Shown here one piece after another: positions 51,339-63,259 of a stretch of DNA of 64,000 nt. The notes under the pieces were generated by a model that saw nothing but the letters and a program-made list of their open reading frames with translations, did not search any database and had not been told where the DNA came from. Every line of letters begins with the position of its first letter. Position 1 is the first letter of the stretch. The stretch is from contig NZ_CP027669.1 in assembly GCF_003008595.1 (NCBI RefSeq), positions 3,286,001 to 3,350,000 of the forward strand, in the 5' to 3' direction. A program made the position numbers and the translations under genes. This DNA is from Simplicispira suum. Its GTDB lineage: Bacteria > Pseudomonadota > Gammaproteobacteria > Burkholderiales > Burkholderiaceae_C.

Positions 51339-52316
51339 TCAATCAGCCAGGAAGCGGGCGTAGCGCGCCAGGTCGACGTTGCCGCCGCTGACGATGATGC
51401 CCACGCGTGTGCCGCGAATGTCGCAGCCACTGTGGCGGGCGCCGGCCAGTGCCAGCGCGCCGGTGGGTTCGACGACGATTTTCATGCGCTCGGCAAAGAA
51501 GCGCATGGCTTCCATCAGTTGCGGGTCGCTGGCGGTGACGATGCCTTCGACGCTCTGCTGGATGATGTCGAATGCCATCGGCGAGAGGGCGGTGGCGCGG
51601 GCGCCGTCGGCAATGGTGCTGCGCGGCAGCGCGATTTCCACGATTTCCCCGCTGGCGAGCGACTGCTGGCCGTCGTTGGCCACCTCGGGCTCCACGCCGT
51701 AGACGCGGCACAGCGGCAAGGCGTCTTTGGTGGCGAGCAGGCTGCCGGCCAGCAATCCGCCGCCGCCGACGCCGACAAAGAGCACATCCAGGCGCGGCAC
51801 TTCGTCAATGAGTTCCAGCGCGGCCGTGCCTTGGCCGGCGATGACGTCGAAATGATCGGACGGCGGCACCAGCACCATGCCACGTTCTTTCGACAATTTG
51901 TGGCTGATCGCTTCGCGGTCTTCGGTCAGTGGGTCGTAGGTGACAACTTGGGCGCCGTAGGCACGGGCCGCAGCCATCTTGGACGAGAGCGCGTCGTGCG
52001 GCATAACGACCAGCGCTGGCATATCCAGCATGCGCGCCGCCAGGGCAATCGCCTGTGCGTGGTTGCCGGCCGAAAACGTGAGCACGCCGCGCTCGCGCTG
52101 CTCGGGCGAGAGCTGCGCCAAGGCGTTGTAGGCGCCACGGAACTTGAAGGAGCCGCCGCGCTGCAGGCTTTCACACTTGAAAAATACTTGCGCGCCCAGC
52201 ATCGCGTCGGCCGTGCTGGAGCGCAGCACCGGCGTGCGGTGCGCAATGCCGCGCAGGCGCTCGGCGGCGGCGTGCACGTCTTGGGCCGTGGGCAAGTCGA
52301 GGTCGGGCCAACTCAT
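51339..52316 (-). CDS. threonine/serine dehydratase-family PLP enzyme
   Basis: 325 residues of the fold-type II PLP family. The PLP Lys lies in GGSFKFRGAYNAL, followed by FSAGNHAQAIALAA, the Gly-rich phosphate loop VGVGGGGLLAG, and a C-terminal IIVSGGNVDL. There is no C-terminal ACT domain, so it is the short form: catabolic threonine ammonia-lyase, serine dehydratase or threo-3-hydroxyaspartate ammonia-lyase are all possible. The start is the ATG at 52316. Single gene. Confidence 0.87.
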   Translation of the reverse strand: MSWPDLDLPTAQDVHAAAERLRGIAHRTPVLRSSTADAMLGAQVFFKCESLQRGGSFKFRGAYNALAQLSPEQRERGVLTFSAGNHAQAIALAARMLDMPALVVMPHDALSSKMAAARAYGAQVVTYDPLTEDREAISHKLSKERGMVLVPPSDHFDVIAGQGTAALELIDEVPRLDVLFVGVGGGGLLAGSLLATKDALPLCRVYGVEPEVANDGQQSLASGEIVEIALPRSTIADGARATALSPMAFDIIQQSVEGIVTASDPQLMEAMRFFAERMKIVVEPTGALALAGARHSGCDIRGTRVGIIVSGGNVDLARYARFLAD

Positions 52317-52349
52317 GGTGCGCTCCGACCGCAGGGCGTTGAAATATGC

Positions 52350-52411
52350 ATGAAAATTGCCTCCAGCGCTCTATTTATATGCGTTAGCAGCTACGAAATT
52401 CATAGTATTTT
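52350..52411 (-). repeat. dispersed palindromic repeat, copy H (inverted)
   Basis: On the minus strand: ACTATGAATTTCGTAGCTGC, a loop with AACGCATATAAAT, then AGAGCGCTGGAGGCAATTTT. It lies between the end of the HerA-like gene and the start of the dehydratase gene. Confidence 0.7.
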
Positions 52412-52420
52412 GGCAAATGC

Positions 52421-53944
52421 TCAGCGCTTGCGCCCGCCAAACACACTGCCCAGCACGCCGCGCAATATCTCGCGCCCCAGGCTGGTTCCCATGGTGCGCA
52501 CGGCCGACTTGGCCATGGTCTGCGCCAGGCCATCGCGCTTTCCGCCGCGCGGGCCGGTGCTGCCAAACAGCACGTCGTTCAACCCGCCGAGCAGACCACC
52601 GCCATCCTGGGCGGGTGCAGCGCCACCTTTGGCTGCGGGCACCTGCGCTTGTGCTTGTGCTGCCGCCTCGTTGGTGCGTGCCTTGAGCTTTTCGTAGGCC
52701 GATTCGCGGTCCACCACCTTTTCGTATACGCCCGCCACCAGCGATTGGTTCAGCAGCGCGCGGCGCTGCTGCGGCGAAATGGGGCCGAGCTGGCTGCCGG
52801 GCAGCAGCACGTAGACGCGCTCGGTGATGCTCGGGCGGCCCTTGGCGTCAAGCAGGCTGACCAGCGCTTCGCCCACGGCCAGCTCGGTGATGGCGGCTTC
52901 AATGTCCAGGCCGGGCTTCTGGCGCATGGTGGTGGCCGTCGCCTTCACGGCCTTCTGGTCGCGCGGGGTGAAGGCGCGCAGCGCATGCTGCACGCGGTTG
53001 CCCAGTTGCGCCAGCACGCTGTCCGGAATGTCCAGCGGGTTCTGCGTGACGAAATACACGCCCACGCCTTTGGAGCGCACCAGCCGCACCACGAGTTCGA
53101 TGCGCTCGACAAGCACCTTGGGCGCCTCGTTGAACAGCAAATGCGCTTCGTCAAAGAAAAAGACGAGCTTGGGCTTCTCGGGGTCGCCGATTTCCGGCAG
53201 CTGCTCGAACAATTCCGACAGCATCCACAGCAGAAAGGTCGCGTACAGGCGCGGCGCGTTCATCAGTTTGTCGGCGGCGAGGATATTGACGACGCCACGG
53301 CCACCTACCGTTTGCAGCAGGTCGTCGATGGCCAGCATCGGTTCGCCAAAAAATTGCTCGCCGCCCTGGCTTTCAATCTGCAGCAGCCCGCGCTGGATGG
53401 CGCCAATGCTGGCCGCGCTCACGTTGCCGTAGTCGGTGGTGAACTGCTTGGCGTTCTCCCCCACGTAGCTCAGCATGGCGCGCAGGTCTTTGAGGTCGAG
53501 CAGCAGCAGGCCGTTGTCGTCGGCCACCTTGAACACCAGGTTCAGCACGCCCAGCTGGGTCTCGTTCAAATCGAGCATGCGCCCGAGCAGCAGCGGGCCC
53601 ATGTCGGTGATGGTGGCGCGCACCGGGTGGCCTTGCTCGCCAAACACGTCCCACAGGGTGGTCGGGCAGGCGACGGGTTCGGGCAGGTCCAGGCCGCGGC
53701 TTTGCAACACGCCTGCGAGCTTCTCGGGCACGCTGCCCTGCTGGCTGATGCCGGTCAGGTCGCCCTTGACGTCGGCCATGAACACCGGCACGCCAATGGA
53801 TGAGAACTGTTCGGCCAGCTTTTGCAGCGTCACCGTCTTGCCGGTGCCGGTGGCGCCAGTGATCAGGCCGTGCCGGTTGGCCAGGCCGGGCAACAGAAAG
53901 CACTCGGTGGCGCCGTTTTTCGCGATCAGCAGAGGGTCAGCCAT
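52421..53944 (-). CDS. HerA-like helicase/ATPase, DUF853 (YjgR) family
   Basis: 507 residues. Walker A is GATGTGKT (30-37), the Walker B region is [13 protein letters not shown], and [20 protein letters not shown] is a sensor-like conserved block. The C-terminus has a Gly-rich, low-complexity part ([20 protein letters not shown]) ending [19 protein letters not shown]. The DUF853/YjgR family is HerA-FtsK related; cellular role is not known. Start ATG 53944; divergent from the YebC gene, 63 bp apart. Confidence 0.88.
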   Translation of the reverse strand: MADPLLIAKNGATECFLLPGLANRHGLITGATGTGKTVTLQKLAEQFSSIGVPVFMADVKGDLTGISQQGSVPEKLAGVLQSRGLDLPEPVACPTTLWDVFGEQGHPVRATITDMGPLLLGRMLDLNETQLGVLNLVFKVADDNGLLLLDLKDLRAMLSYVGENAKQFTTDYGNVSAASIGAIQRGLLQIESQGGEQFFGEPMLAIDDLLQTVGGRGVVNILAADKLMNAPRLYATFLLWMLSELFEQLPEIGDPEKPKLVFFFDEAHLLFNEAPKVLVERIELVVRLVRSKGVGVYFVTQNPLDIPDSVLAQLGNRVQHALRAFTPRDQKAVKATATTMRQKPGLDIEAAITELAVGEALVSLLDAKGRPSITERVYVLLPGSQLGPISPQQRRALLNQSLVAGVYEKVVDRESAYEKLKARTNEAAAQAQAQVPAAKGGAAPAQDGGGLLGGLNDVLFGSTGPRGGKRDGLAQTMAKSAVRTMGTSLGREILRGVLGSVFGGRKR

Positions 53945-54007
53945 GGTGTGTGAGCGAAAAGTAGAATCAACTGATAGCTTAAATCAGTATCGAACGAGGA
54001 ACTCCCA

Positions 54008-54727
<720 letters not shown>

Positions 54728-54742
54728 CCTCTTTTCCCCAAC

Positions 54743-56026
54743 ATGAACGTACTTGTCATTGGCGGCGGTGGCCGCGAACACGCCATCGCCTGGAAGCTGG
54801 CCCAGTCGCGCAAGATCACGCGGGTCTTTGTGGCGCCTGGCAACGGCGGTACGGCGCTCTCGCCCGATCTGCACAACCTGGATATCACCGACGTGCGCGC
54901 GCTGCGCGAATGGGCGCTGGCCCACAAGATCGGCCTGACCGTGGTGGGCCCAGAGGCGCCGTTGGCGGCCGGTGTGGTGGATGAATTCCGTGCCCACGGC
55001 CTGCGCATCTTCGGGCCCACCAAGGCCGCAGCGCAGCTGGAAAGCTCCAAGGCGTTCTCCAAAGCCTTTATGCGCCGCCACGGCATTCCCACCGCCGACT
55101 ACGACACATTCACGGATCCCGCCAAGGCCCATGCCTTTGTCGAGCGCCTGGGCGCGCCCATCGTCATCAAGGCCGACGGCCTGGCAGCAGGCAAGGGCGT
55201 GGTGGTGGCGATGACGCTCAAGGCGGCCCACGACGCCGTGGATTTCATGCTGGTGGACAACAAATACGGCGTGACCCACAACGAAGGAGTGGCGCGCGTC
55301 GTCATTGAAGAATTTTTGGCGGGAGAAGAAGCCAGCTTCATCGTGCTGTGCGACGGCAAGAACGTCGCCGCACTGGCCACCAGCCAGGACCACAAACGCC
55401 TGCAGGACGGTGACGAAGGCCCGAATACCGGCGGCATGGGGGCCTACTCGCCAGCGCCGGTGGTCACAGCCGACGTGCACGCGCGGGCCATGCGCGAAAT
55501 CATCCTGCCCACGGTGCGCGGCATGGAAAAGGACGGCATTCCCTACACCGGCTTCCTGTATGCCGGGCTGATGATCGATGCCCAGGGTCACGCCAAAGCG
55601 CTGGAATTCAACTGCCGCATGGGCGACCCCGAGACCCAGCCGATCTTGATGCGTCTCAAGAGTGATCTGCTCGATGTGCTGGGCGCGGCCATTGACGGCA
55701 AGCTGGACCAGATCGAACTGCAATGGGACCGCCGCACCGCGCTGGGCGTGGTGATGGCCGCCCACGGCTACCCCGAGGCGCCGCGCAAGGGCGACGCCAT
55801 CCAGGGCCTGCCGCAGGACCAGGACGACGCCATGGTGTTCCATGCCGGCACGGTTCTGGAGGACGGCGTGGTGCGCACCAGCGGTGGACGCGTGCTGTGC
55901 GTCACCGCCCTGGGCGACAACGTGCGCCAGGCCCAGCAGCGTGCTTATGACGTGGCACGCGGTATCCACTTTGACGGCGCCCAGTACCGGCGCGACATTG
56001 GCCACCGCGCCATCAAGAATCCATGA
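54743..56026 (+). CDS. purD: phosphoribosylamine-glycine ligase
   Basis: 427 residues, ATP-grasp enzyme of de novo purine synthesis that joins glycine to phosphoribosylamine. Motifs: [91 protein letters not shown] and [15 protein letters not shown] 54743 is 15 bp after yebC. Its stop overlaps the hemF start by 4 bp (ATGA), so the two are coupled. Confidence 0.97.
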   Translation: MNVLVIGGGGREHAIAWKLAQSRKITRVFVAPGNGGTALSPDLHNLDITDVRALREWALAHKIGLTVVGPEAPLAAGVVDEFRAHGLRIFGPTKAAAQLESSKAFSKAFMRRHGIPTADYDTFTDPAKAHAFVERLGAPIVIKADGLAAGKGVVVAMTLKAAHDAVDFMLVDNKYGVTHNEGVARVVIEEFLAGEEASFIVLCDGKNVAALATSQDHKRLQDGDEGPNTGGMGAYSPAPVVTADVHARAMREIILPTVRGMEKDGIPYTGFLYAGLMIDAQGHAKALEFNCRMGDPETQPILMRLKSDLLDVLGAAIDGKLDQIELQWDRRTALGVVMAAHGYPEAPRKGDAIQGLPQDQDDAMVFHAGTVLEDGVVRTSGGRVLCVTALGDNVRQAQQRAYDVARGIHFDGAQYRRDIGHRAIKNP

Positions 56027-56970
56027 ACAATATTTTTGGCCGAAGCGCCGGTGTGGCTGGCATGCGCGACTACCTGCTCGGCCTGCAGACCCGCATCGTC
56101 GGCGCGCTGCAAGCGATTGAGGACGAAGGCGAGGGCGGTGCCCAAGCCGTGGTGGACCCCTGGCGCAAGGGCGAGGGCGAGCAACTGCAGGGCGATGGCA
56201 TCACCAAGATCATCGAAGGTGGGCGCGTTTTCGAGCGCGCCGGCTGTGGTTTCTCGCATGTGCGCGGACCGCGCCTGCCGCCGTCTGCCACGCAGCACCG
56301 GCCCGAATTGGCGGGGGCACCGTTCGAGGCCATGGGCGTGTCCTTGGTATTCCATCCGCGCAGCCCCTACGTGCCCACCGTGCATATGAACGTGCGCATG
56401 ATCGCGGCCGGCCATGCTGGTAGCGAGCCCGTGTGCTGGTTTGGCGGCGGCATGGATCTGACGCCTTACTACGGCTTTGACGAAGACGTGGTGCATTTCC
56501 ACCGCAGCTGCCAGGGCGCGCTCGCGCCGTTCGGCAGCGACAAGTACCCGCGCTTCAAACAGTGGTGCGACGACTACTTCAGTCTTAAACACCGCGCCGA
56601 GCAGCGCGGCGTGGGCGGCGTGTTTTTCGATGACTTTTCCGAGCTGGGGCTTGCACAAAGCATGGCCATGACCCAGGCCGTGGGCGATGCCTTTCTGCCG
56701 GCCTACCTGCCCATTGTGCAGCGCCGCTTTGATACGCCTTACGGTGAACGCGAGCGCGATTTCCAGCTCTACCGGCGCGGCCGCTATGTGGAGTTCAATC
56801 TGGTGTGGGACCGGGGAACGCACTTTGGCTTGCAGTCGGGCGGGCGCACCGAATCCATCCTGCTGTCCATGCCGCCGCTGGCCAGTTGGGCCTATCGGCG
56901 GACGCCTGCAGCAGGCTCGCCCGAGGCGAAATTGACCGAGCATTTTCTCGTGCCACGCGATTGGGTTTGA
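56023..56970 (+). CDS. hemF: oxygen-dependent coproporphyrinogen III oxidase
   Basis: 315 residues. HemF decarboxylates coproporphyrinogen III to protoporphyrinogen IX using oxygen. Motifs: [68 protein letters not shown], and [25 protein letters not shown] residues with [11 protein letters not shown]. Length is standard. It overlaps purD. In related genomes nadD usually follows; here a 189 bp gap with repeat copy I precedes rsfS. Confidence 0.97.
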   Translation: MNNIFGRSAGVAGMRDYLLGLQTRIVGALQAIEDEGEGGAQAVVDPWRKGEGEQLQGDGITKIIEGGRVFERAGCGFSHVRGPRLPPSATQHRPELAGAPFEAMGVSLVFHPRSPYVPTVHMNVRMIAAGHAGSEPVCWFGGGMDLTPYYGFDEDVVHFHRSCQGALAPFGSDKYPRFKQWCDDYFSLKHRAEQRGVGGVFFDDFSELGLAQSMAMTQAVGDAFLPAYLPIVQRRFDTPYGERERDFQLYRRGRYVEFNLVWDRGTHFGLQSGGRTESILLSMPPLASWAYRRTPAAGSPEAKLTEHFLVPRDWV

Positions 56971-57000
56971 CGAGACGGGCTTCCCCGCAACACCCGCCAG

Positions 57001-57065
57001 CTATAATTTCAGGAGCTGCTCGCGCTTGAGGGTAAAGCGCTAGAGCCCTATTTCACTTCAATTTT
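57001..57065 (+). repeat. dispersed palindromic repeat, copy I
   Basis: CTATAATTTCAGGAGCTGCT, CGCGCTTGAGGGTAAAGCGCT, then AGAGCCCTATTTCACTTCAA. Located between hemF and rsfS where I would expect nadD. The remaining 57066-57159 may carry the rsfS promoter (TATATT at 57121-57126) but this is not firm. Confidence 0.7.
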
Positions 57066-57159
57066 CCGGCGATGGTGCCGGGCTGCTTTACCCAGCGCTG
57101 GCCGCTGTGGCAAGCCCACGCTATATTGTTTTCACCCTGTTTACCTTTCACACCACCTG

Positions 57160-57999
57160 ATGACCACCTCCAAAACCTCGGAATCCGCCGCCAAGAAAGA
57201 CGTCGCCAAACTCCAGCGCGCCATTGTGGATGGCCTCGAAGACGTGAAGGCGCAGGACATTCAGGTGTTCAACACCGAGCACCTCTCGCCGCTGTTCGAG
57301 CGTGTCATCGTGGCCTCGGGAACGTCGAATCGCCAGACCAAGGCGCTGGCCGCCAGTGTGCGCGATGCGGTCAAGGAAGCCGGCTTCCCCAAGCCGCGCA
57401 CCGAGGGTGAGGACAACGGGGAATGGATCATCGTGGACTGCGGCGCCGCCGTGGCGCACATCATGCAGCCCAGTATTCGCCAGTATTACCGGTTGGAAGA
57501 GCTGTGGGGCGAGATGCCCGTGCGACTCAAACTGGGCGCGGCCAAGCCCGTGGCGCCAGAAGCCAAAGTGCCCGTGAAGACGGCCGCCCGCCGCGCGGCC
57601 AAGGCGGCAGAAGCCCAAGGCGGTACTCCGGCAAAAGTTTCGGCAAAGAAAGCCCCGGCACGCAAGAGCGCTGCGGCAGCGCCTGCCAGCCCCGCGCCAG
57701 CGCGCAAGGCAGCTACAAAGGCAGTGCCAAAGGCTGCTGCAAAGCCGGGAGTGAAATCGGCCGCGAAGCCCGCTGCCAAGGCGACGGCCAAAACCGCTGC
57801 GAAATCGCCTGCTGCGAAATCGCCCATTGCAAAAACGACGGCGGTGAAAACCGTGGTCGTCAAGCCGCGCAGCGCAGCCGCACCGGCGAAAAAGTCGGCT
57901 GCGCCGAAGCGCGGCGCTGCGTCCGCCAAGGCGGCGCCTGCGGCGAAGTCGGCGACCGGCAAGTCTCCCGCCCGCAAAGCCCCCGGCCGCAAGGCTTGA
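57160..57999 (+). CDS. rsfS: ribosomal silencing factor RsfS with a histone-like C-terminal tail
   Basis: 279 residues, more than twice the family length. Residues about 15-125 are the RsfS/Iojap domain: LQRAIVDGLEDVKAQDIQVF, VIVASGTSNRQTKALAASV, EWIIVDCGAAVAHIMQPSIR, and YRLEELWG. RsfS binds uL14 on the large subunit and blocks subunit joining in starvation. From residue 128 to the end is a tail of Ala, Lys and Pro (repeats of AAKP, KAAAK, SPAAK) like bacterial histone H1-type proteins. The tail could bind rRNA or DNA. It stays in frame to a normal stop 16 bp before rlmH. Confidence 0.93.
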   Translation: MTTSKTSESAAKKDVAKLQRAIVDGLEDVKAQDIQVFNTEHLSPLFERVIVASGTSNRQTKALAASVRDAVKEAGFPKPRTEGEDNGEWIIVDCGAAVAHIMQPSIRQYYRLEELWGEMPVRLKLGAAKPVAPEAKVPVKTAARRAAKAAEAQGGTPAKVSAKKAPARKSAAAAPASPAPARKAATKAVPKAAAKPGVKSAAKPAAKATAKTAAKSPAAKSPIAKTTAVKTVVVKPRSAAAPAKKSAAPKRGAASAKAAPAAKSATGKSPARKAPGRKA

Positions 58000-58015
58000 C
58001 CCCGTTGCGTAGCCC

Positions 58016-58483
58016 ATGCGCCTGCTGATCGTGGCCGTCGGCCAGCGCGTGCCCGATTGGGCGCAAACCGCCTACGACGACTACGCCAAGCGCTTTCCGC
58101 CTGAGATCAAGGTCGAACTCAAGGCGGTCAAGACCGAGCCGCGCGGCTCGAAAACGCTGGACACGCTGTACGCCGCCGAGCGCGAGCGCATCACGGCAGC
58201 CATCCCCAAAGGCACGCGTGTGGTGGTGCTCGATGAGCGCGGCACCAGCCTCACCACCAAGGCCCTGGCCGAGCGGCTGACGCGCTGGCAACTGAGCGGT
58301 GACGACGTGGCGCTGGTCATTGGCGGGCCCGACGGGCTCGAACCTGCGTTTCGCCAGGCCGCGCACGAGCGCATTCGCCTGTCGGACCTGACGCTGCCGC
58401 ACGCCATGGTGCGCGTGCTGCTGATCGAGCAGCTCTACCGCGCCTGGTCGGTCAACGCCGGCCACCCCTACCATCGGGAATAG
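58016..58483 (+). CDS. rlmH: 23S rRNA (pseudouridine-1915-N3)-methyltransferase
   Basis: 155 residues, SPOUT-class knotted methyltransferase. [20 protein letters not shown] at the start, [27 protein letters not shown], and the C-terminal [20 protein letters not shown] with GHPYHRE. It methylates pseudouridine 1915 in helix 69 of 23S rRNA. ATG 58016, 16 bp after rsfS, the usual order. Confidence 0.97.
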   Translation: MRLLIVAVGQRVPDWAQTAYDDYAKRFPPEIKVELKAVKTEPRGSKTLDTLYAAERERITAAIPKGTRVVVLDERGTSLTTKALAERLTRWQLSGDDVALVIGGPDGLEPAFRQAAHERIRLSDLTLPHAMVRVLLIEQLYRAWSVNAGHPYHRE

Positions 58484-58517
58484 GGTGGGCGCGCCGCTGT
58501 GGCAGGGCGGTGCAAAA

Positions 58518-58586
58518 TACTATCCTTTCAATAGCTGCCAGTGCTTGTGGAATAAGCGCTGGAGGGCAGTTTTACCTTAAATTTTC
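58518..58586 (+). repeat. dispersed palindromic repeat, copy J
   Basis: ACTATCCTTTCAATAGCTGC, CAGTGCTTGTGGAATAAGCG, then CTGGAGGGCAGTTTTACC and TTAAATTTTC. The best full-length copy. It ends at the base before the maf start, so it forms the whole leader of maf; its GGAGG is about 20 nt before the ATG. Confidence 0.85.
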
Positions 58587-59201
58587 ATGCCAGACTTCCT
58601 CTACCTTGCCTCGCAAAGTCCGCGCCGTAGCCAGCTGCTGGATCAGTTGGGCGTGCGCCATGCCTTGCTGCTGCCCAACGCCGAGGGCGACAGCTTTGAG
58701 GACGCCGAAGCCATCGAGCTGCAACTGCCCGGTGAGGCGCCCAAAGCCTATGTGGAACGCGTCACCGGCCTCAAGCTCGATGCAGCGGTGCAGCGCCATG
58801 CCCGCCGGAGCCTGCCTGCCGCGCCCATCCTGTGCTCGGACACCACGGTGGCGCTGGGCCGGCGTATCTATGGCAAGCCCGAAGACGCGGCTGACGCAGC
58901 GCGCATGCTGGCCGAGCTGGCCGGCCGCAGCCACCGCGTACTCACCGCCGTGGCGCTGCAGGTGGGCGCCAGGCGGCTGGCGGCGCTGTCGGTGTCCACC
59001 GTGCAGTTTGCCGCCCTGACGCCCGGGCAGATCGCCGCCTACGTCGCCACCGGCGAGCCGCTGGGCAAGGCTGGGGCCTATGCGGTGCAGGGGCGGGCCG
59101 GCGCTTTCATTCCCATGCTGCGCGGCAGCTATTCGGGCATCATGGGGCTGCCTTTGTTTGAAACGGCGCAACTGCTGCGCGCCGCCGGTTTTGCCGTCTG
59201 A
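58587..59201 (+). CDS. Maf-family nucleoside triphosphate pyrophosphatase
   Basis: 204 residues. The signature [17 protein letters not shown], the [15 protein letters not shown] segment, the catalytic [52 protein letters not shown] and [14 protein letters not shown] are all present. Maf proteins hydrolyse non-canonical or selected NTPs (dTTP/UTP or m7GTP classes); the exact class is not resolved. No proper ribosome site at the normal distance. Next gene starts directly at the base after its stop. Confidence 0.93.
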   Translation: MPDFLYLASQSPRRSQLLDQLGVRHALLLPNAEGDSFEDAEAIELQLPGEAPKAYVERVTGLKLDAAVQRHARRSLPAAPILCSDTTVALGRRIYGKPEDAADAARMLAELAGRSHRVLTAVALQVGARRLAALSVSTVQFAALTPGQIAAYVATGEPLGKAGAYAVQGRAGAFIPMLRGSYSGIMGLPLFETAQLLRAAGFAV

Positions 59202-60704
59202 ATGAGCCCCGCCACCATGCAACAAGACATTCTCATCAACTGGTCACCGCAGGAGACGCGCGTCGCCGTGGTCGAGCACGGCGCGGTGCAGGAACTGCAT
59301 GTCGAGCGCACGCTCGAGCGCGGCCTGGTGGGCAACGTGTACCTGGGCAAGGTGGCGCGCGTCTTGCCGGGGATGCAGTCGGCGTTCATCGACATTGGGC
59401 TGGAGCGCGCCGCGTTTTTGCACGTGGCCGACGTCTGGCAGCGCCACCCGGAGGGCGACGCGGGCGTGCTGGCGCGCAAGAGCGAGCCGCAGGTGCCGAT
59501 TGAGAAGCAGGTGTTTGAGGGCCAGGCGCTGATGGTGCAGGTCATCAAGGACCCGATCGGCAGCAAGGGCGCGCGCCTGTCAACGCAAATCAGCGTGGCC
59601 GGGCGCCTGCTCGTCTTTCTGCCGCAGGACGAGCATGTGGGCGTCTCTCAAAAGATCCCTTTGGGCGAGCGCGAAGCCCTGCGCGCGCGGCTGCAGGCCT
59701 TGGTGGGTGACAAGGCTTCGGGCGGTGGGGGTGGTTTCATCCTGCGCACCAATGGCGAAGACGCCACCGACGCCGAGCTGGCTGACGACATCGCTTATCT
59801 GCGCAAGACCTGGACGCGCATCAAGGACGCCGCGCTGCGCCAGCCGCCGCTCTCGCTTTTGCACCAGGACCTCGATTTGCTGCAGCGTGTGCTGCGCGAC
59901 CTGGTCGGCGAGCACACGCAAAGCATTCGCATCGATTCGCTGGAGCAGTTCCAGCGCCTGCGCGCCTTTGGTCTGGAGTTCATGCCCGCCGCCGCTGCCA
60001 AGCTGCAGCACTATCGCGGCGAGCGCCCGGTTTTTGACCTGTACTCCATTGACGAGGAAATCGCCCGTGCGCTGGGCCGGCGTGTGGACCTCAAATCGGG
60101 CGGCTACCTGATCATCGACCAGACCGAGGCGCTGACCACGGTGGACGTGAACACGGGCGGCTACGTGGGCGCGCGCAATTTCGACGACACCATCTTCAAG
60201 ACCAACCTGGAAGCGGCCGGCGCCATCGCCCGCCAATTGCGTCTGCGCAACCTGGGCGGCATCGTCATCGTGGACTTCATCGACATGCTGCGCGAAGAGC
60301 ACCAGAGTGCGGTGCTGGCCGAGTTCCGCAAGCACCTGGCGCGCGACCGCGTGAAAACCATGGCCGGAGGATTTTCGAACCTGGGCCTGGTCGAGATGAC
60401 GCGCAAACGCACGCGCGAATCACTCGCCCACATGCTGTGCGAGCCCTGCGCCGCCTGCCAGGGCAAAGGCAGCGTCAAGACGGCGCGCAGCGTCTGCTAC
60501 GACATCCTGCGCGAGATCCTGCGCGAAGCGCGCCAGTTCAACCCGCGCGAGTTCCGGGTCATTGCATCGGCTGCGGTGGTGGAGCTGTTCCTTGACGAAG
60601 AAAGCGCCCACCTGGCCGGCCTGTCGGACTTCATCGGCAAGCCCATTTCGCTGCAGACCGAGGCCGCCATGGGCCAGGAGCAGTACGACATCGTGCTGCT
60701 CTGA
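59202..60704 (+). CDS. rng: ribonuclease G
   Basis: 500 residues, RNase E/G family. The S1 domain lies at about 35-120 (GNVYLGKVARVLPGMQSAFIDIGLERAAFLH). The catalytic part has IDQTEALTTVDVNTGGYVGA with the metal-binding Asp, then GGIVIVDFIDM, LGLVEMTRKRTRESL, and the zinc-link Cys pair in CEPCAACQGKG. Length fits RNase G (about 490) rather than RNase E. It matures the 5' end of 16S rRNA and helps mRNA decay. ATG 59202 directly follows the maf stop. Confidence 0.95.
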   Translation: MSPATMQQDILINWSPQETRVAVVEHGAVQELHVERTLERGLVGNVYLGKVARVLPGMQSAFIDIGLERAAFLHVADVWQRHPEGDAGVLARKSEPQVPIEKQVFEGQALMVQVIKDPIGSKGARLSTQISVAGRLLVFLPQDEHVGVSQKIPLGEREALRARLQALVGDKASGGGGGFILRTNGEDATDAELADDIAYLRKTWTRIKDAALRQPPLSLLHQDLDLLQRVLRDLVGEHTQSIRIDSLEQFQRLRAFGLEFMPAAAAKLQHYRGERPVFDLYSIDEEIARALGRRVDLKSGGYLIIDQTEALTTVDVNTGGYVGARNFDDTIFKTNLEAAGAIARQLRLRNLGGIVIVDFIDMLREEHQSAVLAEFRKHLARDRVKTMAGGFSNLGLVEMTRKRTRESLAHMLCEPCAACQGKGSVKTARSVCYDILREILREARQFNPREFRVIASAAVVELFLDEESAHLAGLSDFIGKPISLQTEAAMGQEQYDIVLL

Positions 60705-60728
60705 GCGCGTTGCTCCCTTTTGCTGCCT

Positions 60729-61970
<1,242 letters not shown>

Positions 61971-62042
61971 TCTGACACCGCTATCTCAAGTCCCGCCCGC
62001 ATGGGTGGGTTCACAACCATTGATCCAGGGAGAACCGGGAAA

Positions 62043-63026
62043 ATGCAAATGATTCGAGTCGCCATTGCTGGCCATGGCAACCTGGGCCGCGGTGTTGAAG
62101 CCGCTATCGCCAAGAACCCTGACATGCAACTCGTCGGCATCTACAGCCGCAGAGCGCCAGAGCAAATCCAGCCGTTGCACGCTGGCACGGCCATTCATGC
62201 CATGGAGACGCTTGTGGGGCACACAGATCGCATCGATGTGCTGATCTTGTGCGGCGGCTCGAAAGAGGACCTGCCAGAGCAAGGCCCCCAGCTTGCGGCC
62301 CTGTTCAATACGGTGGACAGCTTCGACACGCATGCGCGCATCCCGGAATACTTTGCTGCCGTGAATGCCCCGGCGCTCGCCCATCGCAAGACGGCGCTGA
62401 TTTCGGCTGGCTGGGACCCAGGCATGTTTTCCGTCAACCGGGTCATGGGCGAGGCATTGCTGCCGGATGGCGCTACCTACACGTTCTGGGGCCGAGGCTT
62501 GAGCCAGGGACATTCGGATGCGATTCGCCGGGTGCCTGGGGTGGCTGCCGGCGTGCAATACACCTTGCCGGTGCCGCAAGCGGTAGACAAGGTGCGCAGC
62601 GGCGCGCGTCCCAGCCTCGCCACACGCGAAAAACACACGCGCGAGTGCTTCGTGGTGCTCAACGCTGGCGCCGATGCGCAGGCCGTGCGCCAAGCGATCG
62701 TGACCATGCCGCATTACTTTGACGAATACGACACTGCGGTGAACTTCATCACTGCAGAAGAACTGCGGCAAAACCACAGCGCCATGCCGCACGGCGGATT
62801 TGTCATTCGCAGCGGCAACACGACAGACGCGCATACCCAGGTGATCGAATACGGTCTGAAGCTTGAGAGCAACCCGGAATTCACGGCCAGCGTGCTGGTC
62901 GCCTACGCCCGTGCCGTGCACCGACTGCAGCAAATGGGCCAGTTTGGGGCCAAGACCGTGTTTGACGTACCGCCCGGCCTGCTCTCGGCAAAGAGCGCCG
63001 AGCAACTGCGTGCTGAGCAGTTGTAG
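62043..63026 (+). CDS. ddh: meso-diaminopimelate D-dehydrogenase
   Basis: 327 residues. NADP-binding GHGNLGRGVEAAI (GHGNLGRG at 10-17), IYSRRAPEQI, ILCGGSKEDLPEQGPQLA, NTVDSFDTHARIPEYF, and ALISAGWDPGMFSVNRVMG, WGRGLSQGHSDAIRRVPGV, are typical of Ddh, which makes meso-diaminopimelate in one step from tetrahydrodipicolinate and ammonia for lysine and peptidoglycan. The ATG at 62043 is followed by another in-frame ATG at 62049; a GGGAGAACC precedes them. Single gene. Confidence 0.93.
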   Translation: MQMIRVAIAGHGNLGRGVEAAIAKNPDMQLVGIYSRRAPEQIQPLHAGTAIHAMETLVGHTDRIDVLILCGGSKEDLPEQGPQLAALFNTVDSFDTHARIPEYFAAVNAPALAHRKTALISAGWDPGMFSVNRVMGEALLPDGATYTFWGRGLSQGHSDAIRRVPGVAAGVQYTLPVPQAVDKVRSGARPSLATREKHTRECFVVLNAGADAQAVRQAIVTMPHYFDEYDTAVNFITAEELRQNHSAMPHGGFVIRSGNTTDAHTQVIEYGLKLESNPEFTASVLVAYARAVHRLQQMGQFGAKTVFDVPPGLLSAKSAEQLRAEQL

Positions 63027-63060
63027 CTGGACGCGTCCTGCCACTGAAGTAGGCCCTATG

Positions 63061-63258
63061 AGGCTGTCGGACTTGGAAATCGTCGGCTGCAAATCGACCG
63101 CAGCGGTCCATTTTTGGCTTCGCCGCTCTTCGAGAACACCGTCTTTTTGCCCCATAGCGGGGCTATGAGGCTGCAAATCCGGCAAAAACTGTCCTCGCTG
63201 GGGCCGATTTTGGTGAAACCTTCGGTTTTCGCTTTCGACGCTCCAAGTCCGACAGCCT
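63061..63258. repeat. 198 bp element bounded by perfect 17 bp inverted repeats
   Basis: AGGCTGTCGGACTTGGA at 63061-63077 and its exact reverse complement TCCAAGTCCGACAGCCT at 63242-63258. Inside are ATAGC-GGG-GCTAT and other self-complementary parts, but no gene. Its right end is one base from the stop codon of the convergent aminotransferase gene (63260). It looks like a miniature inverted-repeat element or a structured intergenic repeat. Confidence 0.65.
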
Positions 63259-63259
63259 C

